Origin: Phycisphaerae bacterium
Lineage (GTDB): Bacteria; Planctomycetota; Phycisphaerae; UBA1845; Fen-1342
Reading direction: 5' to 3'
Assembly (NCBI GenBank): GCA_022842805.1
Contig: JALHOX010000029.1
Span: forward strand, 1-19,176
DNA length: 19,176 nt
Shown piece after piece: positions 16,857 through 19,176 of this stretch. The notes beneath the pieces are model-generated. The model searched no databases. It was not told the DNA's origin and was given only the letters and a program-made list of their open reading frames with translations. The translations under genes and the position numbers were made by a program. The stretch's first letter is position 1. Each line of letters starts with the position of its first letter.

Positions 16857-17306
16857 ATGAGACCCATGCTGATTGCCACAACCGCCGTATGGATCGTAAT
16901 CGGCCCCGGCTGTACATCCTCGACAACCGATTTGGTCCGATCCGGCTACGTTAGTCTCAGGGTCAACGAGGAGACTTCCCAAAAACTGCAACTAGGCGTG
17001 TACGACAACGATGGTTCCCTTCTGGTCGAGGGAACTGTACGAGCCAGGGAACTTACTCTCGAAACGCATCTCGATGTGGCGATCGTGGCGCCGTCGGGCG
17101 AACTCGTCGGCGATGCTAAAGTCAATTTCCGCCGTCACGCATCATCGAATGCACGAGTTCCGGGTCGCAGTTCCGCAAGATCAACCCGAACCGGGGCGCA
17201 GCACTACCATTTTTCACTGCGATTCCCGAATCTGCCGCCTAAAGGCTCGATAGTTAGCTATTCAATCGATTATTCTGCGCACCCCCCGCGCAGCGTCAGA
17301 CCGTAG
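16857..17306 (+). CDS. Small predicted lipoprotein of unknown function
   Basis: With the start at ATG 16857 the product has 149 residues and begins MRPMLIATTAVWIVIGPGC. The signal peptide ends in GPGC, an imperfect lipobox, so lipidation is likely but not certain. The body has strand-like stretches (SGYVSLRVNEETSQKLQLGVY, HLDVAIVAPSGELVGDAKVNF, YHFSLRFPNLPPKGSIVSYS) suggesting a small beta-sandwich. Residues about 92-113 (from RRHASSNARVPG) are Arg/Ser-rich and look unlike the rest. It is separated from the ATPase by 96 bp without an obvious terminator and has its own ribosome site. The DNA here is less GC-rich than the efflux operon. A periplasmic or outer-membrane-anchored role is inferred; no function is recognised. 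Confidence 0.72.
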   Translation: MRPMLIATTAVWIVIGPGCTSSTTDLVRSGYVSLRVNEETSQKLQLGVYDNDGSLLVEGTVRARELTLETHLDVAIVAPSGELVGDAKVNFRRHASSNARVPGRSSARSTRTGAQHYHFSLRFPNLPPKGSIVSYSIDYSAHPPRSVRP

Positions 17307-17677
17307 CCCGCGCTTCTCATGCCGCAGAGGGCGCACCCCCGTTGGTATGACGCGGGTGGCGGGCGTTCCGCGCGGGTGGTTTTGTGATTTGAAGGCGCCG
17401 GTCGAAGGAGGCGGCGAACTACTGCGGCTCGCCGGTCGGCGCTTCGGTCGACAAAACTCCACTTGGATCCAACTGGCCTACTGGCACCAAAAGCGCCTTA
17501 AGGTCCTATAATAACTGCGTCCCGAGCTATTAGAGAAAGATGCTGGCAATGAAAAGTTCAACTGGCGTCCAGTCACCTCCAATTCGAACCCTCGTCATTC
17601 GACGCGATTCCTCGCGCCGAGCGATCTTTCATTTCAACCGACGACATCTTCCCGAATGCGTGACATGGGGGCGCGGA

Positions 17678-17722
17678 CCAGGGGTTGAAACCCCTGGCTA
17701 CGATCGCTCGCCCTGCCGGGCG
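17678..17722. repeat. Two adjacent palindromic hairpins (possible dispersed intergenic repeat)
   Basis: CCAGGGGT-TGAA-ACCCCTGG (17678-17697) is a perfect 8-bp stem. It is followed by CGCCC-TGCC-GGGCG (17709-17722), a 5-bp stem that overlaps the first tandem repeat unit by two bases. The first resembles short palindromes I recall as dispersed between planctomycete genes; only one copy is present in this window. Confidence 0.6.
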
Positions 17723-17792
17723 AAGAAGGGCGCGGCGGGCGCTACGAAGAAGGGCGCGGCGTGCCGGGCGAATAAGGGCGCGGCGTGCCGGG
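17721..17792. repeat. 24-bp tandem repeat, three copies
   Basis: The units are 17721-17744, 17745-17768 and 17769-17792, with consensus CGAAGAAGGGCGCGGCGTGC then CGGG. Units 2 and 3 differ at one base; unit 1 diverges in its last third. A fourth unit starts at 17793 but decays quickly. The period is a multiple of three, so any reading frame through it stays open. Confidence 0.85.
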
Positions 17793-17849
17793 CGCAGATG
17801 GGGCTTGGCTCTCGCGGGCGGTTGGTGTGGATCGGGCGGAAGGTGAGCG

Positions 17850-17879
17850 AAAAAATGGCCACGGCGAGTTGCCGTGGCC
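17850..17879 (-). terminator. Rho-independent terminator of the alpha/beta-hydrolase gene
   Basis: On the minus strand GGCCACGGC-AACTC-GCCGTGGCC forms a perfect 9-bp GC-rich stem with a 5-base loop, followed by A and six T (plus-strand A-run 17850-17855). It lies about 70 bp past the hydrolase stop codon. This is a textbook intrinsic terminator. Confidence 0.88.
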
Positions 17880-17947
17880 CGTGGTTTCGAGATTGCAGTG
17901 GTGGGGCGGCGGCGTGGGGCTGGTTCGCCCGTGGGCCGCGCGAACGA

Positions 17948-18745
17948 TCAGTTCTGTCGCGTCTTCGGCTTTCGCGCGGTGGATGCGACAGGGGGTTCGT
18001 TTTCATCGCCCGCATAGCCGACCGGGCCGGCGCGGAGCAGATGGGCCGAGAGCACGCGCTCGACGAAGCGCGGGGCCAGGCCGTCGGTGTGGCCGCCGAA
18101 GTAGCCGTAGCTGGCGAAGGAGGACTTGTAGCCGATGTTGACGATCTTCTCTTTGCCGCGGGGCGACTTGAGGCCGACCTCGCCGACGCCGGTGGCGGCG
18201 TAGGCGCCGTCGATGGTGCCGAAGATTTTCATCGGCCCGGCGAGGACGGCGTCGTTGGGCGAGTAGTAGACGTAGATTTTTCCGCGAACCGCCTTCACGG
18301 CCTGACCGGCGTCGAAGGTGTAGTTCAGGCTCGACGCGAGCAGGACGACGTTGTCGACCTGGTAGCCGGGCTTCATGTCTTCGAGAGCCCACATCGCCAC
18401 GCCGGTGCCGGCGGAGAGGCCGATCAGGCTGACGGGCTGCTCCGGGTACTTGTCGATGAACTCTTCGATTTTTCGCGCGACCTGGGTGCCGGCGAGGCGG
18501 GCGTTGAGGCGGAGCGTCTGGTCGATGGCGGGGTTGGCGAGGACCGACCAGGTGACGCTGGCGACCTGGCCTTTGAAGCCGGCACGGGCGAGGCCGTCGC
18601 GCAGGCCTGTGTCGCCGAGATCCCAGTTTCCCGCGCCGGGGCAATAAAAGACCATTCCGTTTCTGGCGGCGCTGGTGAAATCGGTGGTGCAGCCGCTGAG
18701 CAGGCCGACCGACGCGATGATGGCAAGTCCGATGACTCTCGGCAT
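17948..18745 (-). CDS. Exported alpha/beta-hydrolase-fold lipoprotein
   Basis: The protein has 265 residues. ATG 18745 is preceded by an AAGGGA-type ribosome site. Residues 1-19 are a signal peptide with lipobox LSGC (C19). FYCPGAGNW (33-41) is the first strand and oxyanion-loop region. GLSAG at 109-113 is the nucleophile elbow with S111, D165 in YYSPNDAVL is the likely acid, and H219 in YFGGHTDGL the likely base, in the right order and spacing for a catalytic triad. Substrate is unknown; esterase or peptidase-like activity at the cell envelope is possible. I recall similar lipoproteins, with CPGAG and GLSAGT blocks, in planctomycetes. It is a single gene, well separated from its neighbours, with its own terminator, and shows no link to metal efflux. 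Confidence 0.88.
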   Translation of the reverse strand: MPRVIGLAIIASVGLLSGCTTDFTSAARNGMVFYCPGAGNWDLGDTGLRDGLARAGFKGQVASVTWSVLANPAIDQTLRLNARLAGTQVARKIEEFIDKYPEQPVSLIGLSAGTGVAMWALEDMKPGYQVDNVVLLASSLNYTFDAGQAVKAVRGKIYVYYSPNDAVLAGPMKIFGTIDGAYAATGVGEVGLKSPRGKEKIVNIGYKSSFASYGYFGGHTDGLAPRFVERVLSAHLLRAGPVGYAGDENEPPVASTARKPKTRQN

Positions 18746-18833
18746 TTCAGGTCCCTTCCCGGATTTCTGCGTATTGGGTGTCCTCGCTGCGCTGTTGAGC
18801 AGCTAATCGACCGCCGGGCGCGGTTTCGACAGA

Positions 18834-18888
18834 ATGTGGCGATGCACGCGCGTGCCCGGCTCGCAATTCGAGCATTTCCGGGCCACAT
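18834..18888. repeat. Nested palindromes upstream of the hydrolase gene
   Basis: The outer arms ATGTGGC (18834-18840) and GCCACAT (18882-18888) enclose a perfect 12-bp palindrome GCACGCGCGTGC (18844-18855) and a second hairpin with stems GCCCGG/CCGGGC and CTCG/CGAG (18854-18883). Together they could fold as a branched structure or serve as protein-binding sites in the 218-bp gap between the two minus-strand genes. Confidence 0.5.
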
Positions 18889-18963
18889 GATCCGATATGC
18901 GCAGCCTAACGCACGAATCCGTCAGCGTCGAACGCATACATAGGATGCGACGAACGCTCGCCG

Positions 18964-19176
18964 CTAATCACGCTCGCTCGAACCGGGTCTGAATCCTGGG
19001 ATGCGGAGCGTGTCGGAAGGTTTCTCGTCGGGGTGGACGGCGAAAACTTCCACGCGGGCGATGTCTTCGAAGGGGATGATGATGACGTAGGCGCCGACCT
19101 GGTAGTTTTCGTCGACGGGGACGCACTCGATGGCGAGCGCCTCGGTCATGCCGAGGTCGCAGATTTCCTTCATCTC
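18964..19176 (-). CDS. Unknown protein, C-terminal part or nearly complete small protein (cut by window edge)
   Basis: The frame is open to the window edge. An ATG at 19173 would give 69 residues (MKEICDLGMTEALAIECVPV onward), but one upstream codon (GAG) is also visible and no ribosome site can be judged, so the true start may lie outside. The sequence is soluble-looking, with a strand-rich core (YQVGAYVIIIPFEDIARVEVFAV) and a polar tail ending GSSERD. Codon use looks genuine. I do not recognise a family. It points the same way as the hydrolase gene but is 218 bp away, so co-transcription is doubtful. Confidence 0.6.
   Translation of the reverse strand, partial: EMKEICDLGMTEALAIECVPVDENYQVGAYVIIIPFEDIARVEVFAVHPDEKPSDTLRIPGFRPGSSERD

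Larger units (their letters stand above)
17307..17947. other. 641-bp gene-poor stretch with repeats
   Basis: I see no convincing gene here. From left to right it holds a 9-bp direct repeat CGCGGGTGG (17351-17359, 17371-17379), an inverted repeat CGGCGA/TCGCCG (17412-17417, 17429-17434), a perfect -10-like TATAAT (17507-17512) without a clear -35, two palindromic hairpins, a 24-bp tandem repeat and a minus-strand terminator. The plus-strand frame open from 17540 runs antisense through the hydrolase gene and has the composition of an off-frame translation. Confidence 0.6.

Noticed and set aside
17130..17200. Possible pair of compensating frameshifts in the orphan lipoprotein
   Set aside because: The Arg/Ser-rich stretch looks off-frame, and another frame reads a more protein-like HEFRVAVPQDQPEPG. 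Without an alignment to homologues I cannot show a shift, and both flanks stay in one frame.
17262..17462. 66-residue minus-strand open frame downstream of the orphan lipoprotein
   Set aside because: No signal, no domain and no ribosome site are evident, and the Arg/Pro/Ser composition suggests non-coding GC-rich DNA.
17721..17792. CRISPR array
   Set aside because: The 24-bp units are directly adjacent with no unique spacers, so this is a simple tandem repeat.
17540..18943. 467-residue plus-strand open frame
   Set aside because: It runs antisense through the well-supported hydrolase gene, through the tandem repeat and the terminator, and its translation is a low-complexity Gly/Ala/Arg/Asp-rich product typical of off-frame GC-rich DNA.

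Overview
This is a GC-rich bacterial chromosomal segment dominated by heavy-metal efflux genes. The likely source is a planctomycete. I infer this from the exported alpha/beta-hydrolase lipoprotein near the right edge, the Cys-rich RND adaptor and the short planctomycete-like palindromic and tandem intergenic repeats. This is family resemblance from memory, not a database result.

Layout. (1) 1-941, plus strand: C-terminal third of a CusA/CzcA-type RND permease, cut by the window edge and visibly lower in GC than what follows. (2) 7021 down to 1009, minus strand: a small Cys-rich exported protein, a 786-residue RND adaptor lipoprotein with six CxxH...CxxC metal-site motifs in three tandem repeats, and a CzcA-like permease. 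(3) 7022-7217: a short divergent control region with a 9-bp direct repeat bracketing a candidate promoter. (4) 7218-16760, plus strand: a small His-rich exported protein, then a tightly packed operon of outer-membrane factor lipoprotein, adaptor, permease, His-rich lipoprotein and a Zn/Cd/Pb-type P1B ATPase. (5) 16857-17306: an orphan lipoprotein. (6) 17307-17947: a gene-poor stretch with palindromes, a 24-bp tandem repeat and a convincing minus-strand terminator. (7) 18745-17948, minus strand: an alpha/beta-hydrolase lipoprotein. (8) The right edge: the end of a small unknown minus-strand gene.

How the genes work together. The P1B ATPase would move Zn/Cd/Pb from cytoplasm to periplasm. The RND tripartite pump (OMF, adaptor, permease) would take periplasmic metal out of the cell. 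The His-rich lipoprotein and the small Cys- or His-rich exported proteins could bind metal in the periplasm. The minus-strand pump lacks its own outer-membrane factor in this window and may share the one encoded on the plus strand. No metal-responsive regulator (MerR, ArsR, Fur/Zur or two-component) is visible. No insertion sequence, integrase, tRNA, rRNA or CRISPR array was recognised.
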